Shown in pieces: positions 1 to 7,268 of a stretch of DNA of 64,000 bases. Source of the DNA: Aminobacter sp039907765 (GTDB lineage: Bacteria > Pseudomonadota > Alphaproteobacteria > Rhizobiales > Rhizobiaceae); NCBI RefSeq assembly GCF_039907765.1, contig NZ_JARDJI010000010.1, positions 106,641-170,640 on the forward strand. The letters run 5' to 3'. Below the pieces are notes generated by a model that was given only the letters and a program-made list of their open reading frames with translations, did not search any database and was not told the DNA's origin. Both the position numbers and the translations under genes were made by a program. Each line of letters begins with the position of its first letter. The first letter of the stretch is position 1.

Positions 1-210
1 CTTGGCAGCCTCCTTGCCAAAATGCAGATCGCCGTGGCGCAGCGCGTCCTCGCCTGCGTGGTGAACGTGGTCGTGACGATGACCATCACCATGATGGTGA
101 TGGTGGTGCCCGTCGCCATGGTGATGGGGATGCCCATGATCGCCGCCCCCCAGCCCGGCATCGCCATCGATGCGAATGTTCTCAGGTCCGCAGCCGCATA
201 CCTGGCACAT
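1..210 (-). CDS. hypB: HypB, nickel-inserting GTPase, N-terminal part only
   Basis: The first 70 codons of a minus-strand gene are visible; the rest lies beyond the left edge. The peptide begins MCQVCGCGPENIRI, the CxxCGCG start typical of HypB, and continues into a His-rich segment (HHHGDGHHHHHHGDGH, about residues 28-45) of the kind that stores nickel. HypB is the GTPase that works with HypA to deliver Ni2+ to [NiFe]-hydrogenases. HypA/HypB pairs also accompany Ni2+-dependent ureohydrolases. The ATG is only two bases after the stop of the TetR-family gene, and its ribosome-binding sequence GGGAG lies inside that gene, so the two are probably translated together. The GTPase domain itself cannot be seen. 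Confidence 0.85.
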   Translation of the reverse strand, partial: MCQVCGCGPENIRIDGDAGLGGGDHGHPHHHGDGHHHHHHGDGHRHDHVHHAGEDALRHGDLHFGKEAAK

Positions 211-212
211 GG

Positions 213-935
213 CTATCTCCCGCTCTTGGTCGTGGACGTCTTGCTGGTGGACGAGTTGGCGGCATAATGCAGCAGCCCCCAAACCACCTGCTTGAGGTAG
301 CGCATCGCAGCAGGGATCGGAGCGCCGTGCGGCATGAAGCTGCCGAAGTAGATGCCGTCGATGTTGCGCGAAATGAACGCAGCCATCTCGTCGGGATCCG
401 GGCAGGAAAATATGCCGACCTCGACGCCGGTGCGGATGCAGTCGGCGAGGACTTTCTTCTCGGACTCGTAGAAATCCTCGACGAAGCTGTCGATGAACTT
501 GGGACCGGAATCCTTAGCACCGCCGGCATTGACGAACATGATACGCACGAGGCTACGCAGCGTCTCCGACATCTCGACATTGAGGTCGAGATAGGCGCTC
601 AGCAGCTCGGCCGGGCTCTCGTGCCGGGCGACGACCTCTCCATAGTTGGTCATCAGCCGGTCAAGCGCATGAAGAACGGAAGACTGGTACAGGGAGTCTT
701 TGTTCTTGAAGTAATAGTAGATGAGCGAGTGGGCAACGCCCAGCTTCTTTGCGATGAGCGGGATCGTGACGCTCTCGTAATCTTCCTCGGCGAAGCATTC
801 CAGCGCCGCCTCCAGCAGCGACTCCGCCCGGACCCCCGGGTTGCGATAGAAGCGTGTCTTGGCCCGTTTGACCGATTTCACGCGATCTTCGAGATGAATG
901 AGAGCAGCGGATTCCATTGATGACTTCCTGAGCAT
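213..935 (-). CDS. TetR-family transcriptional regulator
   Basis: A 240-residue protein. The TetR-type N-terminal DNA-binding domain covers about residues 35-85, with the helix-turn-helix around SVTIPLIAKKLGVAHSLIYY followed by YFKNKDSLY. The C-terminal ligand-binding half resembles no subfamily I can name. The gene immediately precedes hypB on the same strand. A palindrome at 1057-1072 upstream fits a self-regulating operator, and a close copy at 1281-1296 lies before the permease unit. The ligand is unknown; a substrate of the neighbouring permease is a reasonable guess. Start choice is uncertain: the Met at 935 gives the full length, the Met six codons later is also possible. Confidence 0.85.
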   Translation of the reverse strand: MLRKSSMESAALIHLEDRVKSVKRAKTRFYRNPGVRAESLLEAALECFAEEDYESVTIPLIAKKLGVAHSLIYYYFKNKDSLYQSSVLHALDRLMTNYGEVVARHESPAELLSAYLDLNVEMSETLRSLVRIMFVNAGGAKDSGPKFIDSFVEDFYESEKKVLADCIRTGVEVGIFSCPDPDEMAAFISRNIDGIYFGSFMPHGAPIPAAMRYLKQVVWGLLHYAANSSTSKTSTTKSGR

Positions 936-1056
936 TGCCGGAGAGGCTCGCAGCGGCTGCGTGCGTTCAGCGCCCGAAGCAAGACGGGATTTTGCCGCTT
1001 CGGACGGCGAGGCGCTTGCATCGAGGCTGCGCTTTCGATCTTGACGCTACGTAGCT

Positions 1057-1072
1057 TTGACATTCGTGTCAA
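1057..1072. promoter_or_regulatory. Probable TetR operator (copy 1)
   Basis: TTGACATTCGTGTCAA is a perfect inverted repeat (TTGACA, TTCG, TGTCAA) about 120 bp upstream of the TetR-family start. Size and symmetry suit a TetR dimer. Its core ACATTCGTGTCA recurs at 1283-1294. Binding by the adjacent TetR is inferred from position only. Confidence 0.6.
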
Positions 1073-1280
1073 TACGCTATTTCAAGGATTTTTCTGATCG
1101 CCCGGGGATTGAGCCACACACGGCTTGCCCGCCAGACATTTTTGACGGCTTTCCGGAAAAGCGCGCAAGTGCGTGTTAATTAGCTGTAAACGCATAATAA
1201 TTTTACGAGCTCTCCACTCATCTCAGCGCGGCCGGATGCGCACCCGACCCACCAAAACATGTGCGCCAAAGCTAATATTT

Positions 1281-1296
1281 TTACATTCGTGTCAGG
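1281..1296. promoter_or_regulatory. Probable TetR operator (copy 2)
   Basis: TTACATTCGTGTCAGG shares the 12-base core ACATTCGTGTCA with the palindrome at 1057-1072 but has degenerate arms. It lies about 310 bp before the small membrane protein and permease unit, just upstream of a TTGACA, so one regulator could control both divergent units. Inferred from motif sharing. Confidence 0.5.
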
Positions 1297-1607
1297 AAAA
1301 CAATTTGACAGCGAAATCAAACTGCCGCAACGTTATGGCATGATGGACAGCGACCCTCTGCAAGAAGACAAAGCGCGCGCCGCACATCCGACAATCCGAT
1401 GGAATCTGGGGTCGATCAGACAGGAGAACCCCGCCTGCAAGCTTCCCGGTCCTCAACAGAACCAATGCGTCGGGCGAACCTTTTGCCAGGAGGGGCAGCC
1501 GCCGCAATTCCGGACTGCCAGGACAACAGGACGATGCCAGACCCGGGGTTTTGAAGGACGTTCAAGAGCCGGGACAGGTGCTCATTTAATCTTTGGAGGA
1601 GGATGAA

Positions 1608-1799
1608 ATGACTATCGCTTCAGAAAGCCCAGACAATGAAATGCGCCGGGAGTTGAACCGGCGACTGAACATCATCGCGGACCCGAGCTACATGGACCCG
1701 GCCCGCACGGATATTTCGGGCCGGGAGCTCGGGATATGGTTCGCGGTCACTGCCGCTATCCTGCTTGGCGCGATTGCTATGTGGGTCGGAGGCAACTGA
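1608..1799 (+). CDS. 63-residue single-span membrane protein coupled to permease
   Basis: The start ATG at 1608 follows the sequence GGAGGAGG at a good distance, making this one of the best ribosome-binding sites in the window. The peptide has a charged N-terminal half (MTIASESPDNEMRRELNRR...) and one hydrophobic segment near the C-terminus (about residues 42-60, IWFAVTAAILLGAIAMWVGG). The stop TGA at 1797-1799 shares its last base with the ATG of the permease, so the two proteins are made in a coupled way. Small one-span partners are known for some sodium-solute symporters. A partner for an NCS1 permease is not something I recognise. A role as an accessory subunit is inference. Confidence 0.75.
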   Translation: MTIASESPDNEMRRELNRRLNIIADPSYMDPARTDISGRELGIWFAVTAAILLGAIAMWVGGN

Positions 1800-3211
1800 T
1801 GGCCGCCACACCAAAGTTCACGGGCGCGAGCGCCGCCTTCGGCACGCTTCCCGTGCTCAAGGAAGAACGCGAGCTCGGCTTCCTCGACAATTCATGGATC
1901 AATATCGGCCTCGCCATCGCCACATGGGCTTTCCTGCTCGGCGGCAGCACGGCCCTGGTCGTCGGCGCCCGGGACGGGATCTACGCGATCATCATCGGCA
2001 ACGTGATCGGCGTGTCGATCATGGCCGTCAGCGTCTGCATCTCGACCGGGAAGTTCGGCATCGAGCAGTTCACCTTGATGCGCAGCGTATTTGGGCCTGT
2101 GGGCATCCTGATCCTTGTCGGCTTCTTCCTCGCCATCTACGGCGTCGGCTGGTCGTCGGTCCTGTCGATCATGTTCGGTCGCGCGATCAGCGGCGTCATG
2201 AACCAGGTCGTTGGCACGAACATCGGCGAAAACGATCTAGGCGTGACATTCTTCGCCATTCTGGCGATTGCAATCTCCTGGCTGTTGCTCTGGAAGGGGC
2301 CAACAGCCGTCAAATGGCTCAACCGGCTTGTCGGGCCGGGCAAGCTCATCCTGTGCTTCAGCATCCTGTTCCTCATATTCAGCCACAAGAGCTGGAGCGA
2401 CATCGCCAACGCGGCTCCCCTTGCGCCATTTGACGATCACCGGCTCAACTTCATGATTGCGGTCGAATTCAATCTGGCGGCAGGCTTTGGCTGGTGGCCG
2501 GTACTGGGAAACATCTCTCGCTTCACGCGCACGCCCCGCGCTGCGCTTTGGCCCAATCTGATCGGCATCTTCGCCGCGGCCGTGCTCGGCGAACTGGTCG
2601 GCTTGTTTGCCGCCCTGAGCCTGGGGTCGCATGACCCGACAGCCTGGATGATCCCGCTGGGCGGAGCCTTCGTCGGTGTGACCGCGCTGCTGTTCGTCGG
2701 ACTGGCCAACATCACCGCCATCGTCAGCATCTTCTACGGCATGTGCCTGGCGATGCGACAGGCCGGCGGCCGCTACTTCGAAGCCATGCCTTGGGGGTTG
2801 CTGACCGGCGCCCTGTTTGTTCCGGTGATCGTCATCGCCTTCTTCCCGGGCCAGATCTACGACAACTTCTTCAAGTTTCTCGCCTGGACCGCGCTCGGAT
2901 TTGCACCGCTCTCCGGCGTGACGGCGATGGACTATCTGGTCCTGCGGCGAGGCCGCATCAAGCAGTGCGACGTGTTCAACGACAGCGCCAATTCCGACTA
3001 CGCCTTCTGGCGCGGCATCAATCCCGCTTCGTTTGTGGCCTTGGCCGCCGGCGGCAGCATCTACTACGCCCTGTTCAACCCGCAGTCACTGGCCGCGCAT
3101 GGTCCATTCGTCTGGGTGAGCGCCTCGGTGCCCGCCTGCTTGGTGGCAGCAATCGTTCACTACGTCCTGACCAGGACGATGGTGATGCCGGCAAGGCGCG
3201 GCGGATACTGA
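1799..3211 (+). CDS. NCS1-family (purine-cytosine permease-like) transporter
   Basis: A 470-residue polytopic membrane protein with about twelve hydrophobic segments, matching the nucleobase-cation-symport-1 (CodB/cytosine permease) layout. The typical region TWAFLLGGSTALVVGARDGIYAIIIGNVIG lies near residues 40-70, and FGWWPVLGNISRFTRTPRAALWPNLIG lies in the middle. The family imports nucleobases, hydantoins, allantoin, thiamine and related nitrogen compounds with Na+ or H+. The ATG at 1799 is chosen because it overlaps the preceding stop; an in-frame ATG at 1736 would lie inside the small protein's gene. The substrate cannot be read from the sequence. Neighbouring hypB suggests a compound processed by a nickel enzyme. 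Confidence 0.85.
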   Translation: MAATPKFTGASAAFGTLPVLKEERELGFLDNSWINIGLAIATWAFLLGGSTALVVGARDGIYAIIIGNVIGVSIMAVSVCISTGKFGIEQFTLMRSVFGPVGILILVGFFLAIYGVGWSSVLSIMFGRAISGVMNQVVGTNIGENDLGVTFFAILAIAISWLLLWKGPTAVKWLNRLVGPGKLILCFSILFLIFSHKSWSDIANAAPLAPFDDHRLNFMIAVEFNLAAGFGWWPVLGNISRFTRTPRAALWPNLIGIFAAAVLGELVGLFAALSLGSHDPTAWMIPLGGAFVGVTALLFVGLANITAIVSIFYGMCLAMRQAGGRYFEAMPWGLLTGALFVPVIVIAFFPGQIYDNFFKFLAWTALGFAPLSGVTAMDYLVLRRGRIKQCDVFNDSANSDYAFWRGINPASFVALAAGGSIYYALFNPQSLAAHGPFVWVSASVPACLVAAIVHYVLTRTMVMPARRGGY

Positions 3212-3302
3212 TGGAGCGTCGGGTGATCCGGGATGGGTCACCCGAACCCCGCGAACGCTTAAGGCCTCAAACAAGCGTCCGGCCTATAGACCCAAGATTC
3301 CG

Positions 3303-3902
3303 ATGATCGTGAAAAAAGCCAGAGACCCATTATTGCATGGCGCAATCGGCCGGGAGGTTCGCGCCTTTCGGACCAGGTACGGCATGAAGGTGGGTGATCT
3401 TGCGGTGGCCACCAACCTGTCGATCGGAATGCTCTCGAAGATCGAAAACGGGGACATCTCGCCCTCGCTGTCGACGCTGCAAGCAATATCGCGCGGCCTG
3501 GCTATACCCATAACGTGGCTGGTGCGTCCCTTCGAAGTCGAACGGACCGCCGTTTTCAGCAAGGCGGGCATTGATCGTGTTCAGGCTAGCGGGTCTGCCG
3601 GACAGCACCACAAGTCCCTTGGCCATGCCGCCGCTTCGAATGGACTTCTTGTAGAACCTTGCATGATCTCACTCACCCGCGAGAACGACGTCTTTCCGAC
3701 AGTCGGCCACCAGGGCTTGGTCTTCCTTTACCTGCTGGAAGGTGAGATGGCGTACCGTCACGGCACCGATGTTTATCGAATGACGCCTGGGGATAGTCTG
3801 TTCTACGACGCCGCGACCCAACACGGTGCGGAGGAGCTGGCCCGACTGCCCGTGCGCTGCCTGACTCTCATGACGCGCCGTCAAAGCAGACGATGCGAAT
3901 AG
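3303..3902 (+). CDS. XRE-family regulator with C-terminal cupin domain
   Basis: A 199-residue protein. An N-terminal XRE helix-turn-helix covers about residues 15-70 (VGDLAVATNLSIGMLSKIENGDISPSLSTLQAISRGL), followed by a small cupin fold around residues 125-190 (GLVFLYLLEGEMAYRHGTDVYRMTPGDSLFYDAATQHG). Such HTH-cupin proteins sense small metabolites and often control nearby catabolic or transport genes. The gene begins 91 bp after the permease stop, on the same strand. It could belong to the same unit or have its own promoter. The region just downstream is the start of a mobile-element scar. Confidence 0.85.
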   Translation: MIVKKARDPLLHGAIGREVRAFRTRYGMKVGDLAVATNLSIGMLSKIENGDISPSLSTLQAISRGLAIPITWLVRPFEVERTAVFSKAGIDRVQASGSAGQHHKSLGHAAASNGLLVEPCMISLTRENDVFPTVGHQGLVFLYLLEGEMAYRHGTDVYRMTPGDSLFYDAATQHGAEELARLPVRCLTLMTRRQSRRCE

Positions 3903-3949
3903 TCACTGGGCTTCGCTGTTGGTAGATCGACTTCCTGTCGCCGACTAGT

Positions 3950-4090
3950 CTAGGTCGTAGAACTCATAAGCGCGCAGCCAAAGACGGCGAGTTGGACCAT
4001 GTCCAGGAAGTTCTCAGCCAGCTTGTCGTAGCGGGTCGCAACGCGGAGGAAGTGCTTCAGCTTGGAGAAGAAGCGCTCGACCAACCGGCT
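3950..4090 (-). pseudogene. IS5-type transposase, C-terminal remnant
   Basis: About 45 codons on the minus strand read RLVERFFSKLKHFLRVATRYDK and LAENFLDMVQLA, the conserved C-terminal end of IS5/IS427-group transposases including the catalytic-region ERFFxKLKHFxxxATRYDK signature. Everything upstream is missing: at about 4090 the frame runs into sequence encoding a serine recombinase on the opposite strand. No terminal inverted repeats were recognised. This is a decayed insertion-sequence end, not an active element. Confidence 0.75.
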
Positions 4091-4420
4091 CAACCGCGCC
4101 AGCGCCGAGGGCTGGAAGGCGGACCTGGCAAAGGTCGGCAAGCAGATCCGCGGCATCATCGCGGCCATCAAGGCCGGCATATTTCACGATAGCATGAGGG
4201 CCGAGGTGGATGCGCTCGACGCGCGCAAGGCCATGCTCACCAACCAGCTTGCGTCCTCCCCCCGGGACAAGCCGGACCTTCTGCCAAGCATATCGTCAGT
4301 TTGCGCCCGGAAGGTCGGCCGGCTGATCGAAGCGCTCAACCATCCGGACGACCGGCCGCAAGCCGCTGCGGCATTGCGGTCGCTGATCGAGAAGATCGTG
4401 CTGATGCCATCCAGTCAGGG
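4083..4420 (+). pseudogene. Large serine recombinase, C-terminal fragment
   Basis: The frame beginning near 4083 reads LNRASAEGWKADLAKVGKQ, then IRGIIAAIKAGIFHDSMRAE and VDALDARKAML, and ends near SLIEKIVL at about 4403. This is the coiled C-terminal segment of large serine recombinases found in Rhizobiales integrative elements. The catalytic resolvase domain and recombinase domain are absent. Homology stops at about 4415, where a different gene (DUF4420) begins in another frame. Left-over of a site-specific recombinase, fused between two other remnants. Confidence 0.7.
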
Positions 4421-4423
4421 GCT

Positions 4424-5234
4424 TTTCATGCGCCGGTGCGGCTTGCGCTCCTTGAGGTCCGCTTTGGCAGCCTGCACCGTATTCTCCTTGCGGACGGCGA
4501 ACGGCGTGAAGAGTTGCTGTCAGTCATCACCTGCACCTCGCAAGACGCGGAAACGCAGGCTTACTTCCTGCATATCTGTGGGACGATCCTTCGCATCGTC
4601 GGCCCAAACCCCTCGCTGCACGATATCGTGCAGGTGGTCCGTCGCCTCGTCGAACTCTTCCGACGCCCATCAAGGCCCGCCTCCCGTTCGATCAACGGCT
4701 TACTGGGCGAACTGTTCCTGATCGCCGCAAGCCGCGACGTGCGCACATCGACCGCCGCGTGGCGCAGCACCGACATCGACCGCTTCGACTTCTCTATCGG
4801 CAATGTACGTCTCGACGGCTTCGAGCGACCGGCTGCGCACGCGTCATCTGTCTGTCGAGCAATGCCAGCCTCCTCCTGGAACGGTGGGGTTGTTGGCCTC
4901 ACTTTTCATTGAGGGGAGCGGCGGTGGCCAATCTCTGCGCGAACTCGTTGCGGCAATCGAAGCTGCACTCTCAGGTCACGACGACCTTATTCTTAAGGTT
5001 CAGGAGACGATAGCTGTGAGCCTGCCAACTGCAATGGAGGCGCGCTTCGATGATCGTTTGGCCCGGGCATCGCTGCGCTTCTATAACCTGGCGACCGTGC
5101 CCGCGATCCGGGAAGGCGTGCCAGCAGAAGTGACCCAGGTACATTTTTGCTCGGACCTATCTCGGACTGAGCCCATCAGCGATAACGACTTACAAGCTAT
5201 ATCCGGCGTAGCGTCTCAATTCATGCCAAAGTGA
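4424..5234 (+). pseudogene. DUF4420 (PD-(D/E)XK family) protein, frameshifted and truncated
   Basis: Two frames together encode a DUF4420-like protein. The first (to about 4813) contains SINGLLGELFLIAASRDV and FDFSIGNVRL. The second (from about 4815 to 5234) contains SVEQCQPPPGTVGLLASLF, RASLRFYNLATVPAIREG and a natural C-terminus VASQFMPK. The family is a putative restriction-type nuclease found in defence islands. The N-terminal part is replaced by recombinase sequence. The frame break falls right after VRL, where the family is expected to carry the E-V-K of the (D/E)XK site. An 8-base loss would explain both the frame change and the missing residues. Not functional as read. Confidence 0.7.
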
Positions 5235-5340
5235 GCGCGCCGACTTCATGCCCGCCACTTCGGCCAACTCGTAACCCGCTGGTGACCCTGACGCGAGAAG
5301 CCGAATTTCTGCTCGCGTTTTCGCATCCCCAGAAACGACG

Positions 5341-5367
5341 AAGGCCGCGGAGAACCGCGGCCTTTTT
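5341..5367. terminator. Strong hairpin terminator between DUF4420 relic and tRNA-Gly
   Basis: A perfect 10-bp stem (AAGGCCGCGG, loop AGAA, CCGCGGCCTT) is followed on the plus strand by TTT. On the minus strand it lies 12 bases after the tRNA-Gly 3' end. It can end plus-strand transcription best, and may also serve the tRNA. Confidence 0.7.
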
Positions 5368-5378
5368 CGTGGAGTAAT

Positions 5379-5453
5379 TGGAGCGGGTGAAGCGATTCGA
5401 ACGCTCGACCCCAACCTTGGCAAGGTTGTGCTCTACCCCTGAGCTACACCCGC
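5379..5453 (-). tRNA. tRNA-Gly (anticodon GCC)
   Basis: Read on the minus strand the sequence begins GCGGGTGTAGCTCAGGGG, has a 5-bp anticodon stem CAACC/GGTTG around the loop TTGCCAA (anticodon GCC), a T-arm with TTCGAAT, an acceptor stem GCGGGTG/CACCCGC and an encoded TCCA end. All arms pair; the T-stem is CGAGC/GCTTC with an imperfect pair. The broken recombinase and IS remnants lie immediately on its 3' side, the usual side for integrated islands. I found no second copy of the tRNA end in the window. Confidence 0.95.
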
Positions 5454-5664
5454 TCGCCGCGGCTCGCCGCCGCAACGGCGCCTATATGGCCGAAGAGCGC
5501 GGTGAATGCAACAGGGTATCAGCGCTCTTTTTTCATCTTTTTTCGCGGGCGCGGAAAACCGGGTGTTGACCCATGGGGAGGCTTGCCTCACGGCACGAGC
5601 AGTCTTGTGTCGGCTCCTGGCATTGCCCATAAACCGTAGCGCACAGCAATCCGGGCGAGATTCC

Positions 5665-6177
5665 ATGACAGCTCCAGCCAACCCCAAGACCCAGGCCGAA
5701 CTGATGGCTTTCCTCGACGGACTGGGGATCGCGGTCAGGACGCGCACCCATCCGCCGCTGTTCACCGTCGCCGATTCGCAGGCGCTGCGCGGTGAGATCG
5801 CCGGCGGGCACACCAAGAACCTGTTCCTCAAGGACAAGAAGGACAATTTCTTCCTCGTCACCGTCGACGAGGAGGCCGAGGTCGACCTCAAGCAGATCCA
5901 CCACCTGATCGGCGCATCGAGCCGCGTGTCGTTCGGCAAGCCGGAGGCGCTGATGGAACTGCTCGGCGTGATCCCCGGAGCCGTCACCGTCTTCGGCCTG
6001 ATCAACGATACGGCGGCGCGCGTGAAGGTCGTGCTCGACAGCGCCCTGATGGAGAACGAGGTGGTCAATGCCCACCCGCTGACCAACGAGGCGACCACCT
6101 CGATCTGCCGCGACGACCTCTTGCTTTTCGTCCGTGCGACCGGCCACGACCCTGTTATCTTGAAAGTCTCCGGCTGA
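5665..6177 (+). CDS. Prolyl-tRNA deacylase-like (ProXp/YbaK) editing protein
   Basis: A 170-residue YbaK-fold protein. It carries the family pattern TRTHPPLFTVADSQALRGEI, then GGHTKNLFLKDKK (the strand with the conserved K), VDLKQIHHLIGASSRVSFGKPE and GVIPGAVTVFGLINDT. Free-standing members of this family hydrolyse mischarged Ala-tRNA(Pro) or Cys-tRNA(Pro) in the cytoplasm. Start chosen at ATG 5665: the upstream reading frame back to 5506 lacks homology and a ribosome-binding site. It is followed 60 bp later by the thioredoxin-TPR gene on the same strand. Substrate specificity among ProXp subtypes cannot be told from sequence alone. Confidence 0.88.
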   Translation: MTAPANPKTQAELMAFLDGLGIAVRTRTHPPLFTVADSQALRGEIAGGHTKNLFLKDKKDNFFLVTVDEEAEVDLKQIHHLIGASSRVSFGKPEALMELLGVIPGAVTVFGLINDTAARVKVVLDSALMENEVVNAHPLTNEATTSICRDDLLLFVRATGHDPVILKVSG

Positions 6178-6237
6178 TCGCCACATGCTTGGCTTTAACG
6201 GCCATCGCGAGCGGCCGCCTCTACCGAAAGATCGAAG

Positions 6238-7203
6238 ATGAGCAACCAGAACAATCCCTTCGGCGGCGTCAGCGGCCAATACTCCACCAACGTGCAATAT
6301 GGCGGCGCGCCGGCAACCGGTGCGGCGCCGGCGGCCGATCTGATCAAGGACACGAGCACGGCCGGCTTTGCCGCCGACGTCATCCAGGAATCGCGCAAGC
6401 AGCCTGTGCTGGTCGACTTCTGGGCGCCCTGGTGCGGGCCGTGCAAGCAGCTGACCCCGGTGATCGAGCGCGTGGTGCAGGCCGCCGGCGGACGCGTCAA
6501 GCTCGTCAAGATGAACATCGACGACCATCCCGCAATCGCCGGCCAGCTCGGCATACAGTCGATCCCGGCCGTCATCGCCTTCAAGAACGGCCAACCGGTC
6601 GACGGCTTCATGGGCGCGGTGCCGGAGACCCAGATTCGCGAATTCATCGACCGCGTCGCCGGCAAGGGCGGCGGCGCACAAGTCGAGGACGCGATGGCCG
6701 CGGCAGCGGAAGCCCGCGCTGCGGGCGACCTGCAGGCCGCGGCCCAGATGTACGACGCCGTGCTGGCGCAGGCGCCCGACAATGTCGACGCCATCGCCGC
6801 GCTGGCGGAGCTGCTGTTCGAGGCCGGCGACAAGGCCGGAGCCGAAGACGTGCTGGCCCAGGTCCCGGAGGACAAGAAGGACACCGCGCCGATCGCCTCG
6901 GTGCGCGCCAGGCTGGCGCTGGCCGAGCAGGCCGCCAGCCTGGGCGACGCCGCGGAGCTGGAGCGCCGCATCGCCGAGAACCCTAAGGACCACCAGGCGC
7001 GTTTCGACCTCGCGATGATCCAGAACGCCAAGGGCCAGCGGACCGAGGCTGCCGACAATTTGCTCGCCATCGTCAAGGCCGACCGCAGCTGGAACGACGA
7101 TGGTGCCAGGGCGCAGCTCCTGCAGCTGTTCGAGGCCTGGGGCATGACCGACGAGGTGACGCTCGCCACCCGGCGCAAGCTGTCGTCGCTGCTGTTTTCG
7201 TGA
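6238..7203 (+). CDS. cnoX: CnoX/YbbN-type thioredoxin-TPR co-chaperone
   Basis: A 321-residue cytoplasmic protein with an N-terminal thioredoxin fold (about 35-145) and C-terminal TPR-like helices (about 155-320). The motif WCGPC stands at 65-69, so both active-site cysteines are present; in E. coli CnoX this motif is SXXC, whereas alphaproteobacterial members often keep CXXC. The family protects proteins during oxidative (hypochlorous acid) stress and hands them to GroEL or DnaK. It is followed 65 bp later by the LON-domain protein on the same strand. Annotated in many genomes simply as thioredoxin. Confidence 0.9.
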   Translation: MSNQNNPFGGVSGQYSTNVQYGGAPATGAAPAADLIKDTSTAGFAADVIQESRKQPVLVDFWAPWCGPCKQLTPVIERVVQAAGGRVKLVKMNIDDHPAIAGQLGIQSIPAVIAFKNGQPVDGFMGAVPETQIREFIDRVAGKGGGAQVEDAMAAAAEARAAGDLQAAAQMYDAVLAQAPDNVDAIAALAELLFEAGDKAGAEDVLAQVPEDKKDTAPIASVRARLALAEQAASLGDAAELERRIAENPKDHQARFDLAMIQNAKGQRTEAADNLLAIVKADRSWNDDGARAQLLQLFEAWGMTDEVTLATRRKLSSLLFS

Positions 7204-7268
7204 CGATTGGGCGGAACGGGCTTGCGGCGCGCCGGAACCGCCCCAGATAGAGACCGGCAGGGTGTACC

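Larger units (their letters stand above)
936..1607. other. Divergent control region between TetR-hypB and the permease unit
   Basis: This 670-bp stretch separates two divergent transcription units and holds no convincing gene; the short frames in it are AT-rich or lack a ribosome-binding site. It contains the palindrome at 1057-1072 and its near copy at 1281-1296. A TTGACA at 1304-1309 could be a -35 element for the permease unit, but I see no well-spaced -10. The AT content is clearly higher than in the rest of the window. I looked for guanidine riboswitch signatures and found none that hold up. Confidence 0.6.

Noticed and set aside
22..267. Plus-strand frame rich in Val and Met at the left edge
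   Set aside because: It is the opposite-strand reading of the His codons of hypB; no ribosome-binding site and no family match.
1100..1607. Guanidine riboswitch (types I-III) upstream of the permease unit
   Set aside because: CAGGACAA and GGACG pieces occur near 1520-1560, but the order and pairing of the known classes are not met, and no paired ACGR hairpins are seen.
5221..5475. Minus-strand frame across tRNA-Gly (SSGVEHNLAKVGVE...)
   Set aside because: It reads through the tRNA gene; such translated tRNA sequences are a known false call.
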